This document shows, piece by piece, positions 11,498 to 24,000 of a stretch of 64,000 nucleotides of DNA (its first letter is position 1; each line of letters starts with the position of its first letter). The notes under the pieces were generated by a model that saw only the letters and a program-made list of their open reading frames with translations, had not been told where the DNA came from and made no database searches. The position numbers were made by a program, and so were the translations under genes. The stretch comes from Geosiphon pyriformis (lineage: Eukaryota; Glomeromycota; Glomeromycetes; Archaeosporales; Geosiphonaceae): contig JAAOMT010000295.1 in assembly GCA_016748015.1 (NCBI GenBank), positions 1,308,604 to 1,372,603 on the forward strand, written 5' to 3'.

Positions 11498-11935
11498 AGT
11501 TTTTATGAGAATAAAAGTATCCAAAGACTTGAACCAAAAATAATTTTTTTACGAAAAATTCTAATTCATTGATTTAATATTTATGTATTTAAATTTATTC
11601 TGTTATAGTTTTAATTGCAATAATATCATGATAAATAAGTTATCCAAAAAATGAACATGTCTTGTAAAATTTCATTGAATAAAGAGCATTAGATAATGAT
11701 AAATTTGAAAAATATATGAATTAATCAACTTGTAATTAAAATTTAATTGTAATTTACATTAATTTCATATATAGTAATTTACTTGACTCACAATTTTAAG
11801 CATATTAAAAAACTATTGTTAAATTTTTGAATAAATTAATATTTTACAACTTAATTAAAATTAAATAATAACAAAAATTTTAGATTAAATATTATTTAAA
11901 ACTTAATATTACTTAGATCAATAAATAAATGAAAT

Positions 11936-12599
11936 GAAATGCATCAGGTGTGGTGGGGTGGGATGGAGAACTCTGACCACTCATTTTTGTGTGTTTCGAA
12001 TGCTGCTATTCAGAAGAAGATTATCAAAGATGGTGCTGATAGGTGGGCGACTTTGTCAGATCATTCTATATTCTTGATTCTCGGGTCTTGCAGGTTCTTG
12101 ATGATGCGGTCGCGTCTGGTAACCTTTATATGGCTGTGGCTAAGGGTTTCATTTTTATGGATTGGTATAGGGACTCACTTTCTACGTTTGAGTCTGTTTC
12201 CAAGGCTGTCCGATGCATTGTGGCTTTTGTTCGTGGCTTGGTAGTTGAACATAGGGACAGCATTTGGTGGAATGTGAGAAGAGAGGTCTGATAGTGGGTG
12301 ACAATTTTGTTCTGCTCAATGTTCGTGGCTCACCGGTTATTAGGTCTAGGAGCTCTGCTCGCAAGGAATGTTTTGGTCACGGTTTGTCGGTGTGTTTTGG
12401 TCTTGCTGTAGGTCGGCAGTTCGTTTCAGAAAGGTTTTGTAGAGCTTTCGGGACTGCAAGTGGGTCGCATTTGAATGTTGTGTAGTATAGCCTTGATTAG
12501 CCTGAGTGGCTGATCACATGTAGTCAAGGCGTAAGCCACACCTATTTTAGAGTATTTTTTGCTATATTGTAATAGGTAGTGGTTGGGCTGCACTTGTAA
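11936..12599 (+). mobile_element. 5'-truncated LINE 3' end with 16-bp target-site duplication
   Basis: A 664-bp block, clearly less AT-rich than its flanks, lies between two perfect copies of the 16-mer AATAAATAAATGAAAT (11920-11935 and 12600-12615). That is the expected footprint of target-primed reverse transcription. Inside are broken + strand frames: one around 12043-12291 includes the run SKAVRCIVAFVRGLVVEHRD, and another at 12264-12485 includes NFVLLNVRGSP. These resemble the C-terminal tail, after the reverse transcriptase, of the LINE family found at 60.9-64 kb; the resemblance is from my knowledge of Rhizophagus LINE proteins and needs a search. The last 110 bp look like a 3' UTR. 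Frames are interrupted, so no protein is made. Confidence 0.7.
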
Positions 12600-12615
12600 A
12601 ATAAATAAATGAAAT

Positions 12616-13051
12616 TTATATTTTTAACTCAATTTACATAATTACCAAATCCAAACAATTCTTTTAGTTGTAACACCAATACCGTGTAATTCTACCTTAA
12701 TCGTTTGATCTAACTCACATGATTATTAAGGTTTAAACTTAGGACATTATGAATCAAAATTTGTTTTCTCAAAAAACTGAACTCCTTTGTCCCACGTGAA
12801 ATTGCCAAAAACCAGGCCTTTTCTGCTTCAACTTGACACCCTCCACCCTCCACCCTCCACCCTCCCCTCCCCTCCCCTCCCCTCCCTCCCCCATAATTTC
12901 TACCTTTTTCTCAGATCTCTGAAATCTTTTATTGCCAAACTATATTCACCAATTCTCACTCATTTCATCACGATTTGACATGCCTAAAAAGAAAATCGAA
13001 AAAGTCATAAAATACTCTGTTGAAATTTAACAATTTAGTGAGATTGTTAGA
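12616..13051. other. Intergenic stretch with C-rich tandem repeat
   Basis: No convincing gene. A pyrimidine-rich array of CCCTCCA and CCCCT units at 12838-12892 produces a Pro/Ser/Leu frame that I do not accept as a gene. The stretch may be the 5' flank of the decayed gene that starts at 13052. Confidence 0.5.
12838..12892. repeat. (CCCTCCA)n / (CCCCT)n tandem repeat
   Basis: Strictly pyrimidine-rich on the + strand apart from single A residues. Heptamer units pass into pentamer units. Such a strand-asymmetric C tract is unusual in this AT-rich window. Confidence 0.85.
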
Positions 13052-14173
13052 ATGTACGAAAATTTTCAACCTGAATCCCCTCTGCTACCACCTTCTAGAA
13101 TGATAACCATCGATATCCCTTTAACATATTCAGAAAACAACATTGTTGATTTACCTGATTTATTAAAGGAATCTAGTGTTTTACCCTTAACTCCTCCAAG
13201 ACAAAATGAAACAGCCTCCGAGTCTGATTCGTCGAGTAAAGGATCAGAAGATTTTCAAACCCCTGATCCTCAATCTTCATCCTGAATCGGGTGATTTCTC
13301 TTTAGAAAAGGATCCCTTTCTTCGTCGTATTCTTGAAAATGCGGAGATTAACAAAAAAGTGACAAAGTTTGAGCAAGAGGTAAAGTAAGCTTTTCACAAA
13401 TTCGACTTCAAAGAAATACTATTTTTCCCTTTTTTTTATCTTTTACAAAAAAATTCAAAGAAAGAAAACAAGAATAGAAAATTATAATTTTTCTAATCCA
13501 TTCATTGATTATAGTGAGTTAGCCCCATCACAACGCTATACTGGAAAGATTCGCCTCTCTGTTTATGGTTTCTTTGTTTAGAGGTTCTCTACAAATTGAG
13601 GACTCGAATATTTAGTATGATTCTCCACAGCTTCATCTGGTTTGTCTTGTTGCCAAACCTCCAAATAGAAATATTTATTTATGTTTCGGTTTCCTTAAAT
13701 TAGTGATGCCTCACCTGATACGAAAAAGGTCTCATCTAAACCGCTATGGACGCTAGGGCACGAAAGACATTGAAGATAGATCATACAACCGCCGAAGATA
13801 ATAGCAATAACACTATCAATCAGTCAAAGAAAACCTCATCATCACAGATTTTACATTCTCAAATTATTAAAGTTTTTGTCCCTCAAAAATTAATCTTCAA
13901 AGACAATTATCAAATTTCATCAATTAAATATTCCAGTCAGCCTATTTTGAGAAGATCAAGCCAGTCTTCTTTGAAAAATTTAAATTATGCGTTCTCTTCA
14001 AAGACCGCAAATATGATTAAAGATTCTTCCATGTCCATACATGCACCTCCTCCACCATTACTACCATCACTAACACCAACACCTAACAGAAATGGTACAA
14101 TTGCTTTCATAATCAATCCCAATATCTCAGTCAGAAAATAAAAACAATAGTTTATATCACAGAAAAGATATAA

Positions 14174-14209
14174 CTCCTCCTCCTCCTCCTCCTCCTCCTC
14201 CTCCTCCTA
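14174..14209. repeat. (CTC)n microsatellite
   Basis: About twelve CTC units. In the relevant frame of the decayed gene they encode a Pro run. Confidence 0.85.
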
Positions 14210-14284
14210 TTCCGAGATACATTCCAGAAGTTAACAAAACTTCAGGGAAAACTCTTAAATGTTATACTGTGGTGGGTATCTACC

Positions 14285-14362
<78 letters not shown>
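14285..14362. repeat. (CTTA)n microsatellite
   Basis: About 19 CTTA units, almost perfect. It lies just after a potential GT donor, so probably in a former intron of the decayed gene. Confidence 0.9.
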
Positions 14363-14363
<1 letters not shown>

Positions 14364-14732
14364 CCACTTACTGCTTACTCTAGATCGTAGAAATTTGACT
14401 ATTGGAAAAATTGAGCTCACTCTTTTATTATTGATTGACTTTTAGGAATCTATAAATCCGAAAGTGCAAAAAATTTTGGACACATTTAAATAAGAAGTAG
14501 GTGCAGGTACGTTAATCAAGAAAATTTTCATAGTTTACTCTATCAAAATAAACTTTTGTTAATCATTTGTCATTTGTCATTTTCACTCCTTCAGAATCTT
14601 TTGCACTTAAAAATATATTCCCTCCTAATCTTAAATTTCACTTATTGGCTACGATAACCAAAGGCTACTAATATAACGAGTTTAATGAGAAATATTAACC
14701 AATAATTTGCCACAGAATAAGTATACAGTCAT

Positions 14733-15420
14733 GAAGAATGGAATAAATTAGTTTATCCGAGTATTTGGGATGAAGTTAAGGAAATTGTTTCTTTGCCTTA
14801 TAAAGTCTTTAGCAATGCTAAGGAAAAGTGAATTTGAATTTGAAGAGTTTTCAAGAATAGTCTACTTAAGTTCTAGTAAAAATTCAGTTACTATGATTTA
14901 GGCCCTCTTGCCCTTTTCTTAATTCATTTTTCTGATGCATTGAGCTCACATATTTCGAATACTTATTGTAAGATTCTTTAAAACAGTCTTGAAACAATGT
15001 AAGAATGAGTCATTTTGAAAAAAAAAACTTTAGAAAATGCAAAAAGTCTAATACTTGTAATCGAATATGTTTTTTGAAATATTTTAATGTCATTTATAAT
15101 TACACTTTTAGGTTTAACTATACCGTTCAATTGGATACAATTATGATGTGCAAAGAAAAATTAATTCATGTGTGAAAAAATAAAATTAATTATAAATTTT
15201 TATAATTATACTTAAAATTTTTTTTATTATAGGTCAAATTATTACAATGAGTAAAATACTGCAAAAAATATAAACTATGAAAATGATAATAGTGATAATA
15301 ACAACGACATAAAGAAACTATAACTTAGCAACTTATGTTATAATTATAGATTCATTAAAATTGGCTAATGGCAATAATAATGTGTTTAAGAAATAAAACT
15401 TTAGTTGAAGAGTATTTAAA
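14733..15420 (+). repeat. Segmental duplication, copy A
   Basis: This block matches 31488-32240 across the last coding exon and the whole 3' flank (for example the shared string GATTTAGGCCCTCTTGCC and long shared AT-rich runs). Sequence identity stops abruptly on both sides. The same-strand copies lie about 16.8 kb apart. Confidence 0.8.
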
Positions 15421-18400
15421 AAAATTCATTGCAAAAAATTTTTTGTTAGAGATATAATATCATTAATTACAGGTCAAAAATTATTACTAAAAATATATTG
15501 TTTGAATTATTTATCTTGATATTATTTGAAAAAATTAAATTTTTTATTTTTTATTAAGTTAATAAATATTTCGTGATATATATTTGTTTGAAAAAATTTC
15601 ATAATTTGTAATTAAAAAATTATTTAAAAAGGTCAAGATTATAAATCTAGTTCATTACAAATTATTTATTTAATTAATTTAGTATATTTAAATTTAAGAA
15701 TTAGAAATTAGAAAGTAAAAAATGAACATTATTTTTTAAAATAAAAAATATATTAGTCTTAAAAGCAAAAAAGAAAAAATCTAATTCTATACTAAAATTT
15801 AGAATTACTTATAAATAAAGGTTTAATTGAAATAATATAAAAATATTAAAAAAGTCTTGAAATATAGCTGATTATTATATTTTAAGAAAGTAAGTTTATA
15901 ATAAAAGATTTATTATTTGAAAACTTGCCTATTTATAAAATTTTAACTATAAAAAAAGAATATGAATATTTTATATAATTCAAGTTGACTTTGATGAATT
16001 GGTTGCAAGATTTATTTAAATTCTTAAAAAATAATATATGAAAAAAATTATGAGACTTTTAATGGATTCGATTGCGAAATTTCTTAACATGAACAAGTAA
16101 TTAAATAAAATTTTTCAATCGGTAAGAGATTGTAATTAATATAATTATGATGCGTTTTTATTTTCATTATTTAATTTGTAAAATACCATGTCTAATTCAC
16201 AATTAGAATTAATGATATAGGGAATAAAAAATTTGTATACTTTAATACCTAATTGGTAATTAATTTCTCAAAAATAATTACCTTTTTTAAAAAATTGTTC
16301 ATCAAATGAGTAATTTTTGAAAAGCTGATTTAAAACATTATATTTATTTATTGATTGAATTTTTCAATCTTGGCGAAATTAATTTAATTCAATTTTATTA
16401 ATCATAAATGACACGAAAACATAATGTTACTTTTTTTATATATATATCACTAATACTGAAATATTTATCTATCTATTTTTGATTTTTGATTTTTTTGAAG
16501 AAATTGATTTTTATGAAAATTTAATGCTTAAAATTTTAAATAAATATTTAAATTTCTTTGTTTTTATTACATGTGAATTATATTTTTTTTCAAATACTTA
16601 ATTTTTTCTATTGAAAACCATGCTACTAATAATAATAATATTTTTTTCAAATTGTTGATAGCAAATAAGTTTATTATTGATATTAAATTTTTTTTAACTG
16701 TTATATTATTATTATTTGTAACAACTTGTTATACAAAGTTTTGAAAAAACAATTTAATATTAATCTTTGATTATAACTGATTAGCTTCTAATTCAAATTT
16801 TTTATTTTAAAAAATTTGTTATTATTATTAGATTTATTTTTGGATAAATTAAATTTGAATAAAAAGTTTATTATTTTGGTTTGTATTTTTTAATCTTAAA
16901 AAAATATATTTTATTTATTTAAATACTGATACATAAAGAATTGACTTAAAAATATCTGCTAAAAACTTCATTTAAATTGTTAATTGTTTTTTTTTTATTG
17001 TTTTTTTGATAAAAAAAATATATTGAAAGTTTTAAAAAGTATAATCAACAATAATTTCAATCTTTGATATAATAAAAAAAATTTAAAATTGTGTAAATAG
17101 TTTGTAATTTTTAATCAAGTATATAATAATTGATATAATTTTATGTTTAATTTTTATTTTTAGAATTGATTAAAAATAAATTATAAAACTAAAAGTAAAG
17201 TTTTTTTCAAACTTAAGAAACAACAACTTATAAAAGAATATTTTCTGATTAAATTACTTAAAATGGATTAATTTTTAATAAAGAAAGTTTCAAAATCAAA
17301 ATTTTAACATGAATTTAAAATATGAATTTAATGCTTTAGAATAAATTAATTAAAATCTTATGTATTTTTGGATAAACACTTTTTATTTAATTGAAATGCA
17401 GAATTAACAGTTCTTAATATTCTCAAATACTTGTTATAATTTTTTTTAAATAATTAATTTTCTAAAATACAAAGTTTCATCGGATAAAAATTAATTCACT
17501 CTTATTTAGAAAATTTTGTAATTTATAAATACTTTCAAAAATTTTTATGTGATATTGGCTTCAAATTTCAAAAATTATGGATTAATTAGTTTTTGAAATA
17601 TAAAATAAAGCTTTTGTGAAATTTTTGGAGTAATCATCGAATGAGATATTAATTAATTAATTTTTTTGTAATCTTGGATTTCTTATAACTTAAAATTAAA
17701 ATATCAGTAAACATGATTTTCTTTTCTTTATTTAATTTATTTAAAAATTATTTCAAGTAATTTCTTCCACAGTTCAAACCTTTTGTTTTATTTTTGTGAA
17801 AATGGCTGATATGGAATTATATTTAATGTATTTATTGCCTGAAAGTTAAAATTATAAAATTATGAAAATTTTTTATTGAAATATTTATTTGAAATTTTGC
17901 AAAATTAGCTCAATTAATATTGTCATTTTCAAAAAATCTTCTGAATGTTATAGATGAAAAAATTTATTTTGGGCAATATTCATTGACAATTTTATCTCGA
18001 AATGATTATTGTCAAATATTTTCGGAATCGAAAGTATTCGCAAACAAAAATTGACTATTCAATATGGTATTTCATTTTTAGTACTCAAAATATAAGAAAC
18101 TCCCTCCTTTATTAGTTGTTCAAAATGCTTAAACCATTATTAAATTTAATTAAATGAGGTACAGTTTTAGCAAAAAGTTAGAGAGGAGTCAATTAAAATA
18201 ATTTAAAACTGATAAACTTTTGATTTCAATTCATGCATTGTCAAAATCATTTTATTAATCAGTAAATCATTAATTCAATATTGCTGAAATATTTAAATTA
18301 ATTATATATTTTTACTAATTTTTGCTAATTGCCTTAGATCAAAATATGTAATATCTTTAATTTTAAATGTTTATAACTGACTATTAAACTTTTTTCCTTA

Positions 18401-19126
18401 GAGTTTTCTTAAATTATTAGAGAATGAAAAAAATTCTTTGTAAGTCCTAGTTTTTCAATACTTTTAATTAGCTAAGCAATTTATATATAGTTTTTTAATA
18501 AATTTTTAGAAACCATGTTAAAAGTGTAATAGTTTTTTTTCAAGATCGAATTTCAAAGGCTCAAGGCTTCAGCTTAGCCGGAATTTGCAATCATAATTGG
18601 TACTTTGATTCCCTTACCCTAGAAAACAGAAGTTGAAGTAGACATATTTTACGGGTTTGTTATACTGCAGGAGTTCTGTAAGTAAATTTTCGCATGGTGA
18701 AATAACATCCAAGATTTTCCCTCAAAAAAGGAGAATCTTGCGTAAGATCGATCGACGAAAAACGTGGAAATACCCTTAAAAAAAATAAATCATCCCAACA
18801 ATGGTTAAAATCCAATAATGAAAGAAACGCACAGATCCCCAGTTTTGTGCATGCCTCCTGCCCATATGGCAAATTTTGAGATTTCCTCTAAAGTCGATTA
18901 ATTTAAGTTTTGTTTCCGGCTTTAGGTGAAAACTTGTTCAATAGTAGGAGATTCGATCATTTTATGCAACGCAAAAATTACAGGAAAATGTCAATCTGGT
19001 TTGTGTTGTCCTTCCTGTTTCGTGCAGTAATGTATCATTCCATCATATTGCGCCTTTGAATGAGATTCCATTGATCTTACTTGCATATTATTAATGGATT
19101 AAAAATTTTGTAAAGATTTTGAATGA
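15421..19126. other. AT-rich gene desert
   Basis: Very AT-rich sequence without open frames of interest. A GC-richer patch at about 18540-19100 contains a 70-codon minus-strand frame (18660-18872) without recognisable features, which I do not call a gene. Confidence 0.55.
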
Positions 19127-19136
19127 TATATAAAAG
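19127..19136 (+). promoter_or_regulatory. TATA box candidate for the gene at 19324
   Basis: TATATAAAAG stands out in a locally GC-richer context, about 190 bp upstream of the ATG at 19324. The distance would imply a 5' leader of roughly 150 nt. Inferred from sequence alone. Confidence 0.35.
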
Positions 19137-19323
19137 AACATGGCCTCCGTTGGATTTGACAGCATAAGAAAAACCCATTCTATCGAGACTAAACTTATCT
19201 CTCTTACTCAAACAATCACTATTATACTACATCAATCACTTTTGTCTCTTATTTCAACGCCATCTATAGTGTATTCCTTACCTAATAAACCAACGAGTTA
19301 ATTTTACCTTTTTACGAAGCGAT

Positions 19324-19465
19324 ATGGAAATTTCAAATATCGAAAATCAAACCTCAACAAACGATTCCTCAACTTCCTTGACGACTGACGGGTCAAACCT
19401 TTTGACAACTGAAACTTATCCGAAATGTTTTCTCCTTCCACCAGACCAGCGACCAAATGAGTCAC

Positions 19466-19515
<50 letters not shown>

Positions 19516-19743
19516 CCACCATCTACCATCCCAAAAGAAAATAATAGCTCAGCTCATGAAAATTCAAAATCACGAGTTAACGGAATTTCTACCTTAAACG
19601 AAAATATGTTCTTTGCTGGTAATCCTAATGGTTTCCTTCGCTTTAATACGATGCCAGCTGTAGTAAGAAGAAATAAACATCGAAGAAATAAGAGTGTTTT
19701 GTTGGACGCTATTTTTGAGGATCCTTCAGAAGGATCTTCCTGA
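19324..19743 (+). CDS. Small Ser-rich hypothetical protein
   Basis: An intronless frame of 139 residues with codon use and GC content above its surroundings, so I accept it as a gene. The N-terminus is Thr/Ser/Asn-rich. A run of 16-17 Ser (about residues 49-65) is encoded by (TCA)n. The C-terminal 45 residues are basic and look conserved-type: FRFNTMPAVVRRNKHRRNKS, then LLDAIFEDPSEGSS. The RRNKHRRNKS motif could serve nuclear localisation or phosphorylation. There is no signal peptide or membrane segment. I do not recognise the family. Confidence 0.6.
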
Positions 19744-20990
19744 GTCGAGATCAAAGGTGGAAGCCTTTATGAGTGATATTGTTTACTTGTTTTTTTTTTG
19801 TTTTTTTTTTTTCGAAAACTTCAATCTGCATTTGATTTCTATATTTAGCATGGAGCTGAAAAACTTCTCATCAAAAATAAACGAACATTTTATGAACTTT
19901 TTGGTTTGCATTAGTGAACATTTTCATCATTTTAAACATTCATATTAACTATTCTCAAAGAACAATAATCATAAAATAACCTATCCATTCAGATGAAATT
20001 TATATTTAGCCTCTTTAACTATGTTTACGTTTATCTATGTTAAGATCTTGGTGACAATAAGCTTTCGATATAGCGGTATTTGTCAAGAATTTTCTCTAAT
20101 AAACTCATATAAATTGCATCTTTTTTTATAGACAAGTATGGTCAAAAATTTCCGAACAAAAATAGCTAAAATATTTGTCACACAAAAGCTTATAGAATTC
20201 TCGGTCACATTTGACGAATTTTATTATCAATTCATGACAATAACAGTCAATAAATAGACTTTAGTTTATAAAATGATCTATTAGAAATAGTTAATAATGA
20301 GAATGGTTGAAATTTTTTTGGTTTCATTGCAAGAAATGGGAGGTCTGGTATCCATTTAATATAGACGAATTTTGGCTTTATATTCAATTTTTGTCTTCCC
20401 TCCCAGAAAGGAAGGAGCAAAATTTAACGAAAATTTTATTGGTAGAATTTCTTGAAGATAAATGATACCATTTCTTTTGAAATTATATCATCCCTTTGTG
20501 ATTTTAAAACAGTTTTTATTGAACTTTAAATTATCAAACATGGTTACTTGTAACAAAAAATAGATGTATGGTTTTTTTCGAAAAATCCAATAAGAAATCA
20601 TTAACAAAAAATAAGAATTTTTCTTAAATCAGGGTCGAAATTATTTTTTAAAGAAATAAAAGCTACGAGTAAAATTGAATTTACAATTTTTTAAATTTAA
20701 AATAATAAAAAAGATAATAGTTGTGATATAAGTTAATTAAGACTTTAATAATTAAATATTTAGAATCTATGCTTAAAAATTCTTAATAAATTAACACCAA
20801 GTATTTAATTCATGTAAAATATACTGAAATAAATATATTTTAATCATTTTAAAAGTTATTAATTTTAGAATTTGGGGCTCTGGATTGAAAAGTTTTTCAA
20901 AAACATAATTTTTAATTTAACATTCAGATTTTAGGATGGAAATCCAAGTTGATGTTTACTCAGCATTAAAAAAGGGTTATAATTATTATA

Positions 20991-21023
<33 letters not shown>

Positions 21024-24000
21024 TGTATATATTTTTAAATTTTCAAATCAAAACGTGAATCGAGAATCTTTTAAATAGTTAGATATCGGCGATACCATGC
21101 AATTTTAATCATACGGCAACAAAGTTTGATTTTAATTAGGGAAATTTAAAAACAGACTTAAATTTAAAATTCGGGCAGTTTCCCATTCAAAATATTCATC
21201 ATGAAAATTTCGTCAAAAAAACAATCATGAAGTAGGCAAATTTCTATAATATCACCCTAAATTGTAAATATAACCAGCCGTTGTGAACTTTTCTTTTTTT
21301 CATTACAAGGTCTCCAACAATTACTAATATTTCTTCAAGCTGTAGGATGTTTCCCTAGTAAAGCTGGAGATTCACCATCTTTCATATTTAAAGCAAGACT
21401 GAATATAAATAACTTTAGTACAAAAAATGCCAAACATATTTTTCATTGTCATTGTAATTTTGAATGTAAAAAAAGAAACGGCTAATTTTTAATTTATTTG
21501 ACTAAAGTTAAAAATTTGAACCCTTCCATAGCAGCATTATTTCTTTACAATATTTCGATTTTCAATCTTTGAACTCATTTTTTTTACTTAATATAACTTG
21601 AAATATTTTGATAACCACAATTAAACTTAATGTAAAAATATGATTGAACAAAATACTTGTTGGATAAAGAGAGCCAAATTTTGTAACAGTTTCCATTTTA
21701 AGAAACAAAAACTTTGGAACAATAATTAAAAAAATGAGTCAAGACCATTTTAAAAAAATAACTATTATCAATTCGATAGTATTTAAGATAAAATTCATAC
21801 TCTCTTATATGATTCCCAAAGTTATACACAATTATTTTGTTTAAAAATAGATTAAAACTATTCAATAAATTTATATTCGAAGAGTGACTAGTAGAATTTT
21901 TTCAATTTAAAAGCATGTATGGCCACAATAATGGAACTATTATCTTTTTTTTTGAAACCTCAATGTTTATAATTTAAAAACTTTTTAATATATATCATAA
22001 AAATATTTGATTTAAAAAAAAAATTCCTTTAAATACATCAAGATTTTAATTAAATAAGCCAGCAATTTAGGTAACAAATAATCAAATAAAATTTCAAACA
22101 TGAAAACCAATAAATTTTTAATGCATTTTAAAAGCATTTAACATGATAAGATACAATTGCACGAATTGTTAAAGAAAAACATAACTTAAAAAAAACTGAT
22201 AACAAACAGCTTACAAAATGAGAGAAATGACAAATTTGTTATCTCAAAACTATACTTTTTTTCATCTGATAAATAGAACCAGCCAACATGTTTTTATCGG
22301 AGTGCCTGCCATAAAGAGACATTCGGCCATCCTAAACACTATAGCAAATGGGATGAAACTCCATATCTTGCTTGTGGAGAAACTCTGTGAATGGATCAAA
22401 ATTTCAGGAATAGGAGCTACATGTGGTACAACGTGTCAATATAATTTAAATAAATATATATATATATAATTGTTTCTGCCAAAAAAAACATCTATTAATT
22501 TTAAAAAATTGAAATCCTGAAAAATGCAATTATTATTTGTAATAATTTGTATATTATAACAAGTTTCAACAATCTAAATTCTATTGCTATTTTTTTATTT
22601 CATCCCAAATTGGAAATATAGGATATAAAAAGTTCAAATAAAACTTCTGCTCGAACCTACTTAACGTAAAAGTAAAATTATTCAATAATAAGCCTCAAAA
22701 TTTAGCAAAAAAAAACACTTAATCACCTTTTTAATTCTTAAATACTGTTTAAAAAAAAAGGAGACACTAATCTTGAGTATAAAAAGTAAATTTTTGCTAT
22801 GAGTCATGTGGAATCATTAATTTCTTATACAAAATTAAAATTTTCAAAAAAAAAAAGGTTCCAAAAATAAATTTATGCTAAATACTTTGAAAATTATTTT
22901 TCGTATTTTTGCCCGTATTTATTTTCATTGAAATATTGAGACTTTCAAGAACAAATATATGTAAAATATTTAAAAAAAATGAGATTTATCATATAAAAAA
23001 TTTAAATTGGTAACATTAATTGAAAATATGCCTTAAAATTTGTATATTTATTTTGTGACTTATAATGTCTACACTTAATATTTTTTTCTAATACACTAGT
23101 TGGTTATTTTATGCCAACAAACTTATTTATTATAAATTTTATTTTTTTTAATTAAAAAATAAACATGAAATATTATTAATATGTTAACTAATTTTTCTAA
23201 TCAACTCAACTATTTAAGATTAAAGTATAAGTTATTTTAATATATGATTCATTTTTTTAAAAAATGAAAATATATTTATAAAAATATTGTGGCTAATTTT
23301 CAATTTACTCATAAAATAATTGATTAAAAAAGACTTTACAATTAAAACAAAAAAAATTCAAAAACCAACAATATAAGTAATAAAGAAAATTTTATAGAAA
23401 ATTTATAGTATAATTACTTTTAAATTAATATAAATCATAACTAATCCCAAATCCTCGAAATTTAAATATGGTATGCAATTAAAAGGCCAGCAATTTATTA
23501 AGTAGCTTTAAAATAATAAAATTTTCAAATTAAATTTATGTATTTTTTAATAGTCAAAGCTCAAAATAATTTTTTTTAATCAACAAAAAACAGTGAGTTT
23601 TTAATAAGCTTCATTTATATCTTAAAATTTTTCTTTATTTCAGCCACAGCAAATATAAAATAAATTTTCAATTCCAAATTCGATATTAAAAGTAAAAGTT
23701 TTAATTTTAATTTGGGGAATCAAAAATATTTCCAGGGCTAAGAAATTCGTTTAATATTGTTTCAAATCTTTTTATTTATTAAAATATCTAATAGTGACAA
23801 TAAAACTCTATTATAATTGTTGATAAAGTTCTCCTGCAATCTTTTGATTGTATGAGTCGTTTTTATTTAATACCAAAGTAGCAGTAAAAAAAATGTATGC
23901 ATATCATGTGTTTTAACAATTTAAAATGAAAAGTTAAAAAGTTTGTAATTTTTTATGTTCAAATTAGACATCTTTTAAAAGTTATTATTATTATTATTAT

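Larger units (their letters stand above)
13052..14831 (+). pseudogene. Decayed multi-exon gene, paralogue of the gene at 31.0-31.6 kb
   Basis: The first exon opens with MYENFQPESPLLPP and is a plausible Ser/Pro-rich N-terminus. After TPDPQSSS a single extra base shifts the frame, and the sense continues as ESGDFSLEKDPFLRRIL. A good GTAAGC donor at 13387 and an acceptor before 13515 keep phase and give an exon with PSQRYTGKIRLSVYG, which then meets a TAG and further shifts. More coding-like fragments follow: a Ser/Lys-rich frame at 13746-14141, a Pro run encoded by (CTC)n near 14180, and a terminal piece from 14733 (EEWNKLVYPSIWDEVKE) ending at TGA 14829-14831. That last piece matches the last exon of the gene at 31.0-31.6 kb. 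Several frameshifts and stops make a functional product unlikely. The protein family is not one I recognise. Confidence 0.6.

Noticed and set aside
11939-12485. Three overlapping frames as host genes
   Set aside because: They lie wholly inside the block bounded by the 16-bp duplications and are fragments of one LINE tail in different frames.
12787-12978. Pro/Ser/Leu frame of 63 codons
   Set aside because: Driven by the CCCTCCA tandem repeat, with no recognisable continuation.
18660-18872. 70-codon minus-strand frame in a GC-richer patch
   Set aside because: No domain, no signal and no splice-linked neighbour; base composition alone is not enough.
22218-22469. 83-codon + strand frame
   Set aside because: No recognisable features; the tail runs into a TA repeat. 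It may be an old gene remnant but cannot be supported.
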